Origin: Actinomadura graeca
GTDB taxonomy: Bacteria; Actinomycetota; Actinomycetes; Streptosporangiales; Streptosporangiaceae
Reading direction: 5' to 3'
Assembly: GCF_019175365.1 (NCBI RefSeq)
Contig: NZ_CP059572.1
Location: forward strand, 7,936,001 to 8,000,000
DNA: 64,000 bases
The notes under the pieces were generated by a model. It saw only the letters and a program-made list of their open reading frames with translations. It did not search any database and was not told the DNA's origin. Below, piece after piece: positions 26,096 to 35,999 of the stretch (position 1 is its first letter; each line of letters starts with the position of its first letter). Made by a program: the position numbers and the translations under genes.

Positions 26096-27187
26096 TCAGC
26101 GCGGGACGGAGTCCACGGCGTAACGGGAGCCGCCTGCGGCCTCGGCACGGGCGAGCAGGGCGCGGTTCGCGGCGAGCATCTCCCCGACCGCCGCCGACCC
26201 GGGCGAGGCCGTCCGCAGGAGGCTGAACAGCACCGGGTCGGCGGGCGCGCCGAGCATCGGCAGATGCCCCACGCGCAGCGCCTTGACCAGGACGACGCCG
26301 CTGAGGCCGATGTCGGCGGGCGTCATCGACGCGAGCGTGGCCCCGATGACCTCCGTGGCGCGGGACGCGGGCAGGAAGACCATGCCCCACGGATGCGGGC
26401 GCGCCCACTCGCCCAGGCCGATCAGTTCCTCGACGTCGGGGCGGAGCCGGTCGGCGTGCTCCAGGAAGGGCAGGTGCTCGGCCTCCACCGCCCCCGGCGG
26501 CGGCCCGCCCGAGTACAGGGCGGCCTTGACCTCGAACACCCACCCGTCCTCGGACGGCCTGACCTGCCCGGACAGGTGGTCGGCGCGGACCTCCCGCTGG
26601 ACGCGCAGCAGGTCCGCCGCGTCGCGGCAGGGGATCGTGCAGGACAGGACCCGGCCGGGGACGGGGACGAGCCGCAGCGTCGCCCCCGTGATCACGCCGT
26701 GCCCGCCCAGCCCCGCCCGGACGGCGTCGAACAGCTCCGGCCGGACACCGGGGGAGCAGGTCACCGGCTCTCCGCCGGCCACGACGTCGAGGGCGAGGAC
26801 GTTGTCCGCCTGGGTCCCGTGCAGATGTGAGGAACCGCCGACGCCGGCCGCCGAGATCGTCCCTCCGATCGTCACGTCCAGGTAGTCGGTCAGGACGGGC
26901 GGCGCGAGGCCGTGCGGCAGGGTCGCCTCCAGCACCTCCCGCCAGGTCGTGCCGGCGCCCGCGACGGCGTGGCCGGGGCCGACCTCGGTCACCCCGGCGA
27001 GCCCGCGCATGTCGAGGCAGAGGCCGGTGGTCAGCGACTGCCCGAACGTGGAGTGGCCGAGGCCGCGCGGCACCGCGTCCAGGCCGAGAACCGCGGCCTC
27101 GCGGACCGCGGCGGCCACCTCCTCCGGTGATTCCGGCCGGACGACCCGGGCCGGAGAGCGCTCGACGACGCCGCCGAAGTCGCGCAC
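26096..27187 (-). CDS. FAD-binding oxidoreductase (PCMH/BBE-like)
   Basis: 363 residues. FAD_binding_4 (PCMH) domain: RVVRPESPEEVAAAVREA, VPRGLGHSTFGQSL (pyrophosphate loop), TIGGTISAAGVGGSSHLHGTQADNV near 110. The His in SSHLHGTQ is near where cytokinin dehydrogenases and berberine-bridge enzymes carry covalent FAD. The C-terminus has a substrate-domain pattern of cytokinin-dehydrogenase/L-gulonolactone-oxidase relatives. GTG 27187 starts 2 bp after the MarR stop, so the two genes are cotranscribed. The substrate is unknown. Confidence 0.82.
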   Translation of the reverse strand: MRDFGGVVERSPARVVRPESPEEVAAAVREAAVLGLDAVPRGLGHSTFGQSLTTGLCLDMRGLAGVTEVGPGHAVAGAGTTWREVLEATLPHGLAPPVLTDYLDVTIGGTISAAGVGGSSHLHGTQADNVLALDVVAGGEPVTCSPGVRPELFDAVRAGLGGHGVITGATLRLVPVPGRVLSCTIPCRDAADLLRVQREVRADHLSGQVRPSEDGWVFEVKAALYSGGPPPGAVEAEHLPFLEHADRLRPDVEELIGLGEWARPHPWGMVFLPASRATEVIGATLASMTPADIGLSGVVLVKALRVGHLPMLGAPADPVLFSLLRTASPGSAAVGEMLAANRALLARAEAAGGSRYAVDSVPR

Positions 27188-27189
27188 CC

Positions 27190-27657
27190 CTACCGGCTCC
27201 GCAGCCGGTCGGCCACGCGGCTCAAGGCGTCCCCGAGCAGGTCGATCTCCTCCGGGGACAGCACGTCGAGCAGGGTCTCGCGGACGACCCGCCGGTGGCC
27301 CGGCCGCACGCGGTCGAGCGTGGCGGCGCCCTCCGGGGTCAGCTCGGCCCACACCGAGCGCCGGTCGGTCTCGCAGCCGGTGCGCCTGACGAGCCGGGCC
27401 CGCTCCAGCTGCGTGACCTGGTAGGTGAGCCGGCTCTTGGAGACCATCACCTGGCGCGCCAGGTCCGACATGCGCAGCCGGCCGCCCTCGGCCATCCGCA
27501 GCTTCACCAGCACCTCGAACTCGGGGTGCGAGAGCCCGCCGTCCCGTCGCAGCTGCTGCTCGATCTCGTGGTCGATCAGGTGCCCGGCGGCCAGGAACGC
27601 CACCCAGGCGCGCAGTTCCCGTCCGTCGAGGGACCCGCCCCCGTCCGCTTCGGTCAT
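27190..27657 (-). CDS. MarR-family transcriptional regulator
   Basis: 155 residues with the winged helix-turn-helix of MarR proteins: LSHPEFEVLVKLRMAEGGRLRMSDLARQVMVSKSRLTYQVTQLERARLVRRTGCETDRRSVWAELTPEG. No conserved redox Cys pair is seen, only one Cys in RTGCETD. Divergent from the DoxX gene; the 114-bp space holds repeated GATTCTAG and GATTTGAACC elements that are likely its binding sites, so it probably represses both doxX and its own FAD-oxidoreductase operon. Confidence 0.9.
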   Translation of the reverse strand: MTEADGGGSLDGRELRAWVAFLAAGHLIDHEIEQQLRRDGGLSHPEFEVLVKLRMAEGGRLRMSDLARQVMVSKSRLTYQVTQLERARLVRRTGCETDRRSVWAELTPEGAATLDRVRPGHRRVVRETLLDVLSPEEIDLLGDALSRVADRLRSR

Positions 27658-27663
27658 GAAGAT

Positions 27664-27757
27664 GATTCTAGTTGGCCTCTGATCTGGTGAAAGATTCTAG
27701 ATGGTATGGATTTGAACCACCTCGCTGGCGTAGGTTCGTTCAGATTTGAACCTTCAA
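27664..27757. promoter_or_regulatory. Repeated operator-like elements between marR and doxX
   Basis: GATTCTAG occurs at 27664-27671 and 27693-27700 (29 bp apart). GATTTGAACC occurs at 27709-27718 and 27743-27752; the second copy is part of the dyads GTTCA-gatt-TGAAC (27738-27751) and TTGAA-cc-TTCAA (27746-27757). The spacing of about three helix turns fits MarR dimers. Confidence 0.6.
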
Positions 27758-27771
27758 GTAGAGGAGAGCCT

Positions 27772-28224
27772 ATGCATCCCGCGCGCCGGTACCCCCTCCT
27801 GCCCGACGCGGGCCTGCTCATCGGCAGGCTCGCGCTGGGCGTGGTCTTCATCGCGCACGGCTGGCAGAAACTGGACGACATGGGGCACGCCGGTGTCACC
27901 GCCATGTTCGACGGCCTCGGCATCCCGATGCCGGGCGTGGCCGCCGCCTTCTCCACCTGGGTGGAGCTCGTCGGGGGCATCGCCCTGATCGCGGGAGTCC
28001 TGCTCCCGGTCGTGGGCTTGCTGCTCGCCGTGGACATGGCGGGCGCGTTCTGGTTCGTCCACATGGACAAGGGCCTGTTCGCCGACAAGGGCGGGTACGA
28101 GCTGGTGCTCGCGCTCGGCGCCCTCGCGGTGCTGCTCGCCCTCGCGGGCGGCGGGCGGTTCTCCGTGGACGCCCTGCTGTTCCGCGGACGTGAGGAGGCC
28201 GCCCCCCGGCACTCGGCGGCCTGA
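27772..28224 (+). CDS. DoxX-family membrane protein
   Basis: 150 residues, four transmembrane helices: GLLIGRLALGVVFIAHGWQK, FSTWVELVGGIALIAGVLLP, VVGLLLAVDMAGAFWFVHMD and LVLALGALAVLLALAGGGRF. DoxX proteins act in redox or quinone stress, sometimes with superoxide dismutase or thiosulfate:quinone oxidoreductase. ATG 27772 follows TAGAGGAGAG. Probably controlled by the divergent MarR protein, as with other MarR/doxX pairs that answer quinones or electrophiles. Confidence 0.9.
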   Translation: MHPARRYPLLPDAGLLIGRLALGVVFIAHGWQKLDDMGHAGVTAMFDGLGIPMPGVAAAFSTWVELVGGIALIAGVLLPVVGLLLAVDMAGAFWFVHMDKGLFADKGGYELVLALGALAVLLALAGGGRFSVDALLFRGREEAAPRHSAA

Positions 28225-28540
28225 TCCCGTATCCCGTGCGGGGCCCGCCCCGCCTCGACCGCGCCCCGCGCCGGCGGCCGTTCCGCCCCGGCGCGGGGCC
28301 GCGTCGTCCCGGCCCCGGGCGGCACGCCCCGGACGGTGGACGGCATCGTGACGGTGATCTGTGACGGTGATCTGTGACGAAAGTAACTTTCTGCCATAAA
28401 TCACCCAAAGGTGACAAAACGGTTAACAACGGTCACCTGCATCGAAAGGGATATGGCCCGCTCCAATCCCGCAGAGCGGACGCCCCGAGTTCCTGACACC
28501 CGGTCTTTCTGACATCTGGTCTTTACGTCGAAGTGACAAG
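28225..28540 (+). promoter_or_regulatory. otsA upstream region with 13-bp tandem repeat
   Basis: 316 bp without a gene. After the doxX terminator (28263-28299) come tandem copies of gtgacggtgatct (28348-28360 and 28361-28373) plus a partial third copy (28374-28380). Next are a small dyad gaaagt-a-actttc and an AT-rich block (28380-28430, ccataaatcacccaaaggtg) that is the likely otsA promoter zone. The 13-bp phased repeat could be an activator site. Confidence 0.5.
28263..28299 (+). terminator. Hairpin terminator after doxX
   Basis: Perfect 12-bp stem gccccgcgccgg (28263-28274) with ccggcgcggggc (28288-28299), 13-base loop, no U tract. It lies 39 bp past the doxX stop. Confidence 0.7.
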
Positions 28541-30014
<1,474 letters not shown>

Positions 30015-30040
<26 letters not shown>

Positions 30041-30647
30041 CCCGCAGGTCGAAGGCCGCCCAGACGGCCTTGCCGCCGGTGGCGAGCCGCGCCCATCCCC
30101 AGGTGTCGCTGACGGCGCCGACGACGAGCAGGCCGCGCCCGCCCTCCCCGAACCGGTCGGGCTCGGGCGCGACCGGCTCGGGGACCCGGAGGCCCGGGTC
30201 GCTCACCACGGCGACCAGGCGCCGCGGGTGGCCGAGGAGCACGACCTGGATGGGGCACGGCGGCAGCGGACGGGGGAGCCCGTCCATGCCGTGCCGCAGC
30301 GCGTTGGTCACGAGCTCGGAGACGGCGATGACGACGTTCTCGCGGTCCCCGCCCACGGCCCATTCGCGCAGCGTGGCCTGGACGAAGTCGCGCGCCGTCC
30401 GGGGGGCGCCCATCTCCGCGGGCAGGACGCGGCGCGCCGTCCGCGGGGCGCCTTCGTGGGGTGTGGGCCAGAGTCCGGGGAGCCCGGGCGCGGGCACGGG
30501 TGCGGGCCTCGCCGCGGGGGCGTGGGTGCGCGCGGGCGCGTGCGGGGGCGAATCCGGCCAGGTCGTATGGGCGGCCGCGGCGTGCCGCGTCCGCCGTCCT
30601 CCCTTGGCGGCGAGAGCTGCGACGTCGTCTGCCTGGTCAAGGGTCAT
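30015..30647 (-). CDS. HATPase_c_2 anti-sigma/regulatory kinase-like ATPase
   Basis: 210 residues. The first 75 are low-complexity Ala/Pro/His-rich. The rest is a GHKL ATPase like SpoIIAB/Rsb[40 protein letters not shown] (N box), [15 protein letters not shown] (G1), [17 protein letters not shown] (G2). Such proteins are abundant in actinomycetes and probably phosphorylate or bind regulators. ATG 30647 follows a GAGG; a TTG two codons earlier is possible. Divergent from the DUF397 gene. Confidence 0.85.
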
Positions 30648-30712
30648 TGTCAAACCTCAGAGGCGAGCGGATGGTGCACCGGCGATGGTTCGCTATCTTG
30701 CTCCCCAAGTCG

Positions 30713-30764
30713 TGCAGATGCAAGACCGTCTGCATGAACGAATGCAAGAACGAATGCACGTGCA
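30713..30764. repeat. Symmetric array of TGCA elements in the divergent promoter
   Basis: TGCA occurs at 30713, 30719, 30731, 30743, 30755 and 30761: four copies exactly 12 bp apart, with one extra copy 6 bp outside each end, giving mirror symmetry about 30738. Two units are the direct repeat gaacgaatgca (30736-30746 and 30748-30758). It lies between the HATPase and DUF397 starts. Confidence 0.65.
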
Positions 30765-30840
30765 TCTCGTACCATTGTGTGGGGTGGGGCGAGATCGAGG
30801 TCTCCCGCATGGAGGCCGAGAACGCCTTGAGGGGGCAAAG

Positions 30841-31071
30841 ATGGACGGCCAACAGATGCCGGGCATCCGGCGTAGCGGTCTCGTCTGGCAGAAGAGCCGG
30901 CGGAGCAATCCGAGCGGCAACTGCGTCGAGATGGCCGAACTCCCCACCGGGGAGATCGCCGTGCGCAACTCCCGGGATCCCGAAGGTGCGGTCCTCGTCT
31001 ACACGCGCGAGGAGGTGGAGGCGTTCGTGGGCGGGGCCAAGGACGGTGACTTCGACCACATCCTCGTCTGA
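30841..31071 (+). CDS. DUF397 domain protein
   Basis: 76 residues, core LVWQKSRRSNPSGNCVEMAELPTGEIAVRNSRDPEGAVLVYTREEVEAFVGGAKDGDFD matches DUF397. These small proteins pair with XRE/Scr1 regulators and have been proposed as toxin-antitoxin-like or developmental partners. Here the neighbour is an HATPase_c_2 gene instead, as also occurs in bld/whi-type loci. ATG follows a G-rich site (gggggc). The frame continues open upstream to an ATG at 30684, but that extension codes the TGCA repeat and is unlikely. Confidence 0.88.
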   Translation: MDGQQMPGIRRSGLVWQKSRRSNPSGNCVEMAELPTGEIAVRNSRDPEGAVLVYTREEVEAFVGGAKDGDFDHILV

Positions 31072-31191
31072 TCCCGCGACGGAACCCGGCGGGGTACCAT
31101 CCCACCGCCGCGACCGGTGAGACGCGGCGGCGCAGGCCGGGGCGACCGCAGGGCGGACGCCCCGCAAGCGCTCACAAGGACCGGAACGGCG

Positions 31192-31228
31192 AAAACCCCG
31201 GCCCGGGAACGAGATCCCGGACCGGGGC
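31192..31228 (-). terminator. Intrinsic terminator of the exporter gene
   Basis: Long stem with one mismatch (31196-31208 with 31215-31227), followed on the minus strand by TTTTC. It lies 55 bp beyond the exporter stop. Confidence 0.8.
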
Positions 31229-31282
31229 TTGGAACGCGCCAGAAGCGCCCTGGCGGCGCCTCAGCGCATCGGCGTCAGCGTG

Positions 31283-32818
31283 TCAGTGCATCGGCATGGG
31301 CGCGTCGGCCGCCGGGGTCTCCGGCTTCCTGCGCGGCAGCAGCAGCGCCGGCAGGAAGGCGAACAGCAGCAGGCCCGCCGCGTACCAGTAGGTGTGCTGG
31401 AACGCGTCCGACATCGGACCGGCGATCTTCTCCATCACCGCGGGCGGGATCTTCTGCGTGGAGCCGATCTCGCCCCCGGCGCCGCCGCCGAGGTTGGACG
31501 CGAGCCTGTTGGCCAGCAGCACCGAGATGAGCGCGGTGCCGAGGGACGCCGACACCTGCTGGATGATGTTCAGCATCGTGCTCGCCCGCGGGACCTCCTC
31601 GTGCGCGAGGGTCTGGATCGCCGCGGCCATCGTGGGCATCATCGTCATCCCCAGGCCGAGGCCCATGACGAACTGCACCCCGCTGAGCGCCCAGTAGGAC
31701 GCGTCGGCCTCAAGGATCGAGGCGAAGCCCGACACCGACGCCACGACGACGACCATCCCGACCAGGACGACCCGGCCCGGGCCGATCCGGTCGGTCAGCC
31801 TGCCGCCGACCGGCATCGTGATCATCGCGCCGAGGCCCTGCGGGGCCAGCAGGAGGCCGGACTCGAGCGCGCCCTCGCCGCGGACCGTCTGGTAGTACAG
31901 CGGCAGCAGCAGCATCGCGCCCATGAACGCGGCCATGAACAGCACCATCGTGCCGGAGGCCGCCAGCACCGACCGGCGCTTGAGCAGCCGCAGGTCGATC
32001 AGCGGGTTCGTGGCGCTGAGCGCGCGGAACACGAAGCCGAGGGTGAGCACCGCGCCGACGGCCGTGTAGATCAGCGAGTCGGCCGCGAGGAAGTCCTTCA
32101 GCTCGGCGCCCTTGGCCAGGCCGTAGATGAGCGAGGCCAGCCCGGGCGAGAGCAGGACCAGCCCGATGGCGTCCAGCCGCTCGGCGGGCTTCGGGGTGTC
32201 GCGCTGGAGGATCCGCGCGGCCAGCAGCAGCGCCACGACGCCGATGGGCAGGTTGATGAAGAAGATCCAGCGCCAGGATACGTCGTCGACGAGGTAGCCG
32301 CCGATGATGGGACCGAGGATCGGGCCGAGCAGCATCGGCACGCCGACGATGCTCATCACCTGGCCGACCCGCTGCGGCCCGGCCGCCTGGGTCAGGATCG
32401 TCATGCCCGCGGGCATGATCATGCCGCCGCCCAGTCCCTGCAGGACGCGGAAGGCGATCAGCGACTCGGCCGACCACGCGAGGCCCGCCAGCATCGAGCC
32501 GACGACGAACAGCGCGATCGAGATCATGTACAGGCGCTTGGTGCCGAACCTCGCCGACGCCCAGCCGGTGATCGGGATCACCGTGGCCAGCGCCAGGGTG
32601 TACCCGGTGGCCACCCACTGGATCGTGGACAGGGGAGTCTCGAACTCCCGGGCGAGGTCGTTGATGGCGACGTTGACGACGGTCACGTCCAGGATGGACA
32701 TGATCGCGCCGAGGACGACGACCATGGCCACCGCGAGCACGCCGCGGTCGAGGCCCCCGCCGGAGGCCGGGGCCTCCTTCGGGCCGTCCGCCGTCGTGGG
32801 TGACGCGGGAGCGGTCAA
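31283..32818 (-). CDS. DHA2-family (EmrB/QacA) MFS drug exporter
   Basis: About 511 residues, 14 transmembrane helices. Typical blocks: IMSILDVTVVNVAINDLA near residue 40 (motif D1), ATGYTLALATVIPITGWASARFGTKRLYM (motif A), FRVLQGLGGGMIMPAG (motif B), GVPMLLGPILGPIIGGYLV (motif C, antiporter). It likely exports hydrophobic cations or antibiotics with proton exchange. No ATG start is present: TTG 32818 follows GGAAAGAG, and TTG 32830 would add four residues. The C-terminus is His/Met-rich (ADAPMPMH). A regulator is not adjacent; the 268-bp upstream gap is AT-richer near 32890-32960. Confidence 0.9.
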   Translation of the reverse strand: MTAPASPTTADGPKEAPASGGGLDRGVLAVAMVVVLGAIMSILDVTVVNVAINDLAREFETPLSTIQWVATGYTLALATVIPITGWASARFGTKRLYMISIALFVVGSMLAGLAWSAESLIAFRVLQGLGGGMIMPAGMTILTQAAGPQRVGQVMSIVGVPMLLGPILGPIIGGYLVDDVSWRWIFFINLPIGVVALLLAARILQRDTPKPAERLDAIGLVLLSPGLASLIYGLAKGAELKDFLAADSLIYTAVGAVLTLGFVFRALSATNPLIDLRLLKRRSVLAASGTMVLFMAAFMGAMLLLPLYYQTVRGEGALESGLLLAPQGLGAMITMPVGGRLTDRIGPGRVVLVGMVVVVASVSGFASILEADASYWALSGVQFVMGLGLGMTMMPTMAAAIQTLAHEEVPRASTMLNIIQQVSASLGTALISVLLANRLASNLGGGAGGEIGSTQKIPPAVMEKIAGPMSDAFQHTYWYAAGLLLFAFLPALLLPRRKPETPAADAPMPMH

Positions 32819-33097
32819 CTCTCTTTCCAATCGTCAAGGGTCCGCACGTCGGGGCGGCGCGCGGGGACCGGGGGAACGTTCTCGGGGGATACCGCAGCAA
32901 AATACTGCAGAGACTGACACTTTCGCGAACGGTTTAACTCCGCCGCCTTCAGGAGTATTCCGGCAGGGTCTGACAGTTCAGGCCGGATCACTCCAGTTCC
33001 ACGTGTTCCAGGCTGCGACCTCGCCATTGGTCGAGGTCGGCCCGGTGTGACGCATGCGACACCGGCGGCGCTGCGGCCCGGCCGGTGTGACGCAGGC

Positions 33098-34771
33098 TCA
33101 GCCTGGGCTAAGGGCGGCCTCCAGGAGGGCGATGAACCCGGTCGTGGCGGGGGCGGGGACGTCCGGTCCGGCGAGGAGGCGGTCCATCCACCCGAGGTCC
33201 ACGAGCCCGCTCGCGGCGACCGGCTCCAGCAGCCGGGGCTCCGACCGCCAGTGCGCCACGAGCGAGCGCGCGAGCGCGCTGTGGACGCTTCCGGCGTCGC
33301 CGCGGCGGGACAGCCGCTGCCGGGTCTTGTGCACGATCTTGGTGCCCTTGTCGCGCGCCGTCCGGACCAGGGCGAGCGGCCGGGGCGCCATCAGCGCCGA
33401 CGGGCGCACGCCCGTGTCCATGGGCAGGGACGCGAGGTCCGGGTCGAGCGCCGAGAGCAGCCGGGCGTTGAACCGCGACCCGCGCTTGACGGACGGCGGC
33501 AGCGTCTCGGCGATGGCGACGAACCGCGGATGCAGCAGCGGGTTGAGCCCCGTGTGCTCGGTGCAGGAGCTCGTGATGACCCCGCCGACCGCGCGGTGGT
33601 ACCGCTGCCGGTAGTAGTAGGCGTCGGTGGCCGAGAGCCAGTCGCCGGTGATGCCGCCGAAGATGTCGTGCAGGCGCGACATGGTGGCGGCCGTGGACTC
33701 GCGCGCGAAGACGGGGTCCAGGCACGCGGCGTCGACGGGGTCCAGGCTGAAGATCCGCCACTTCGCCAGCCGGTCGACCAGCTTCGGCGTGACCCCCGGG
33801 TGCTGGCGCTGCATCGGGTAGTACATGCCGCGGGCGAGTTCCCCGCCGAGCCCGCTGATGCGGGGCGCGTCGTCCGTCCGCTCCTCGACCCAGTCGAGCA
33901 GCGCCAGGTGCAGGGGGTTGAGGATCTGCTCGTGCCGCCGGGACGCCTCCAGGACCAGCCGGTGCACCTCGGGCGGGTCGAGCCGCTCCAGCTCCGCCAG
34001 GTCGATGACCTCGCGCCGCATCCGGGTCCTCTCGGCGAGCAGGGCGGCCGTGGCGGCGTCGCCGCTGTCGCTCGCGCTCAGCGTGAGGGTCCCCAGCCCC
34101 ACCCGGCGGGCCGGGGGGATCGCCGCCAGCACCAGCCGCGTGTCCAGGCCGCCCGACAGCTGGAGGACCGCGTCCGGATACTCGTCCAGCAGGTGCTCCA
34201 TGCTCGCCCGCAGCACCTCGGCGAGCTCCCGCACCGCCTCCTCGGCGGAGGGGGCCCGCTCGGCGCGGAAGTCGCCCGGCTGGATCTCGTTCTCGGTGAG
34301 CCTCCCGTCCGCGAGCGTCCAGCCGTGCCCGGCGCGCAGCGTCGTCACCCCGTCGAAGGCGGTGTCCTGGTCGAGGAAGTGGCCGACCAGCCGGTAGACG
34401 CCGAGCGCCTCGTGGTCCGGCCCGCGCCCCGCGAGGAGGCCCAGCTCACGGGCGGACGTCCCGATGGCCGCCCATCCCTCACCCTGGATCCCGTAGAGCT
34501 GCCGCATCCCGAGCCAGTCCGTGGCCGCGGTGAGCGCGCCGTTCTCGGCGGCGACACCGGCGAACGGCGCCGACAGCTCCGACAGCCCCTTCCCGGTCAG
34601 CACCCGCTCCCGGAGCGTGAGCAGGTCCGGCTCGGCGAAGGAATGGTCGTGCGGCCGGAGCACCAGGGCGGCGGTGCCGTCCGGTCCCAGGTCGGTCGCA
34701 GCGGTCTCCGGAGCCGGCGCGGGCCGGCCGGCCTCGGTGGAGATGGCCAGGAGTCGCGACAAGGTCCGCAT
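33098..34771 (-). CDS. Orphan asparagine-synthetase-like protein
   Basis: 557 residues. The C-terminal synthetase domain has the PP-loop YPDAVLQLSGGLDTRLVLAA near residue 205 (SGGxDS type, Ser replaced by Thr) that adenylates a carboxylate. The N-terminal about 190 residues are glutaminase-like in length but lack the nucleophilic Cys2 (starts MRTLSRLL), so glutamine-dependent ammonia release is unlikely. This resembles the beta-lactam-synthetase/lasso-cyclase (LasC) branch that condenses a carboxylate with an internal amine. No lasso precursor, protease or NRPS/PKS genes are beside it, so the product is unknown. Confidence 0.75.
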   Translation of the reverse strand: MRTLSRLLAISTEAGRPAPAPETAATDLGPDGTAALVLRPHDHSFAEPDLLTLRERVLTGKGLSELSAPFAGVAAENGALTAATDWLGMRQLYGIQGEGWAAIGTSARELGLLAGRGPDHEALGVYRLVGHFLDQDTAFDGVTTLRAGHGWTLADGRLTENEIQPGDFRAERAPSAEEAVRELAEVLRASMEHLLDEYPDAVLQLSGGLDTRLVLAAIPPARRVGLGTLTLSASDSGDAATAALLAERTRMRREVIDLAELERLDPPEVHRLVLEASRRHEQILNPLHLALLDWVEERTDDAPRISGLGGELARGMYYPMQRQHPGVTPKLVDRLAKWRIFSLDPVDAACLDPVFARESTAATMSRLHDIFGGITGDWLSATDAYYYRQRYHRAVGGVITSSCTEHTGLNPLLHPRFVAIAETLPPSVKRGSRFNARLLSALDPDLASLPMDTGVRPSALMAPRPLALVRTARDKGTKIVHKTRQRLSRRGDAGSVHSALARSLVAHWRSEPRLLEPVAASGLVDLGWMDRLLAGPDVPAPATTGFIALLEAALSPG

Positions 34772-34875
34772 TACACCGTCCCCCGTGGTGGGTAATGGCG
34801 GGAAGCAGTGAAATCCTAGCTATGTGGTACTCGCTAGGACAGAAGGAGCGTTTCCACATTCGGCCGCCCTTGAGG

Positions 34876-34895
34876 GCCGTCACCGCTGTGACGGC
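34876..34895. terminator. Small hairpin between methyltransferase and synthetase-like genes
   Basis: gccgtcac (34876-34883) pairs with gtgacggc (34888-34895), loop cgct, extendable by ggg/ccc pairs. No T tract. It could end the DUF574 transcript or act in the leader of the synthetase-like gene. Confidence 0.4.
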
Positions 34896-35024
34896 GCCCT
34901 TCGGCGGCAAGCGCTCCCGCTGGCCGGGAGCGGACGTCGGTCGACGTCGACCACAGGGAACGTTCCCGGCCACGAGCAGTGACCCCTGCCTCCGGGGCCT
35001 CGGTACCTGTGGGCGGGAAAGCGG

Positions 35025-35846
35025 TCAGCGTTTCAGGGCCAGGCCGCCGTACATCGAGACCTGGGAGTCGTCGATCGCGCGGGCCTCGGCGTCCGGGTGC
35101 CAGTGGTGGACGGGGACCACGCCGGGCTCGACCATCTCCAGGTCGCCGAACAGCTTCTCGATGTCGGCCCTCGGACGGGCCTTGGATTTGATCCCCCGGG
35201 AGTTGTACTTCGCGACGGCGGCGCGGACCTGCTGGGGGGCGCTGTCGCTGGCGATCGTGGACAGGGCGAGGAAACTGCCCGGGGCGAGCGGCTCCATGAG
35301 CCGCTCGACGATGCCGCGGGCGCGGTCCTCGTCGTGGATGAAGTGCAGGACGGCGATCAGGCACAGCGCCACCGGCTCGTCCAGGTCGAGCGTCTCCCGG
35401 ACCTCGGGCGCGCCGAGGATGGCGTCCGGGTCGCCCACGTCCGCCTCGATGTAGCGGGAGCGCCCCTGGGGGGTGCTGGTGAGCAGCGCGCGGGCGTGCA
35501 CGAGCACGATGGGGTCGTTGTCGACGTAGATCACCCGGGAGGTGGGGTCGACGCCCTGGACGATCTCGTGGAGGTTGGGCGAGGTCGGCAGGCCCGTCCC
35601 GATGTCCAGGTACTGCCGCACACCGCGCTCGGCGGCCAGGTGACGCGCCACCCTCACCATGAAGTTGCGGCTGGCGCGCACGGATGTCCGCATGTAGGGG
35701 GCGACCTTCACGACCTCTTCCGCCGCCGCGCGGTCGGCGGCATAGTGGTCCTTGCCTCCGAGGAGGTAGTCGTAGACCCGGGCCGAGTGCGCCACGTCGG
35801 TGTTGAGCTCCGCCGAGGACGGCTCACGGTCTGGTGTGTCCGGCAT
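35025..35846 (-). CDS. Methyltransf_19 (DUF574) SAM-dependent methyltransferase
   Basis: 273 residues, second copy in the window. Blocks: SARVYDYLLGGKDHYAADRAA near residue 21, YLDIGTGLPTSPNLHEI near 78, RVIYVDNDPIVLVHARALL near 103, LDEPVALCLIAVLHFIHDEDR near 155, VHHWHPDAEARAIDDSQVSMYGGLA at the end. About as divergent from the copy at 13364 as family members usually are. Monocistronic; the substrate is unknown. Confidence 0.9.
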   Translation of the reverse strand: MPDTPDREPSSAELNTDVAHSARVYDYLLGGKDHYAADRAAAEEVVKVAPYMRTSVRASRNFMVRVARHLAAERGVRQYLDIGTGLPTSPNLHEIVQGVDPTSRVIYVDNDPIVLVHARALLTSTPQGRSRYIEADVGDPDAILGAPEVRETLDLDEPVALCLIAVLHFIHDEDRARGIVERLMEPLAPGSFLALSTIASDSAPQQVRAAVAKYNSRGIKSKARPRADIEKLFGDLEMVEPGVVPVHHWHPDAEARAIDDSQVSMYGGLALKR

Positions 35847-35999
35847 CGGAGGCCCCCAGAGGTCGGCGTTGGCACGCGTTCACACATTAGCGAGACTTGC
35901 CATCCTACGGTTTACGATCAAGCAAGTGGGTCAAGTGCGCCATGCGGGACGCGCGCGGACAGGTGCCTCAAGGACAGGGCGCGTCCTGGACGGGACGCG

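Noticed and set aside
33098..34990. Lasso-peptide biosynthetic cluster
   Set aside because: The asparagine-synthetase-like gene fits a lasso cyclase, but no precursor, leader-binding B1 or protease B2 gene is beside it.
34795..35454. Plus-strand reading over the DUF574 gene end
   Set aside because: Antisense shadow; the minus-strand methyltransferase has all family blocks.
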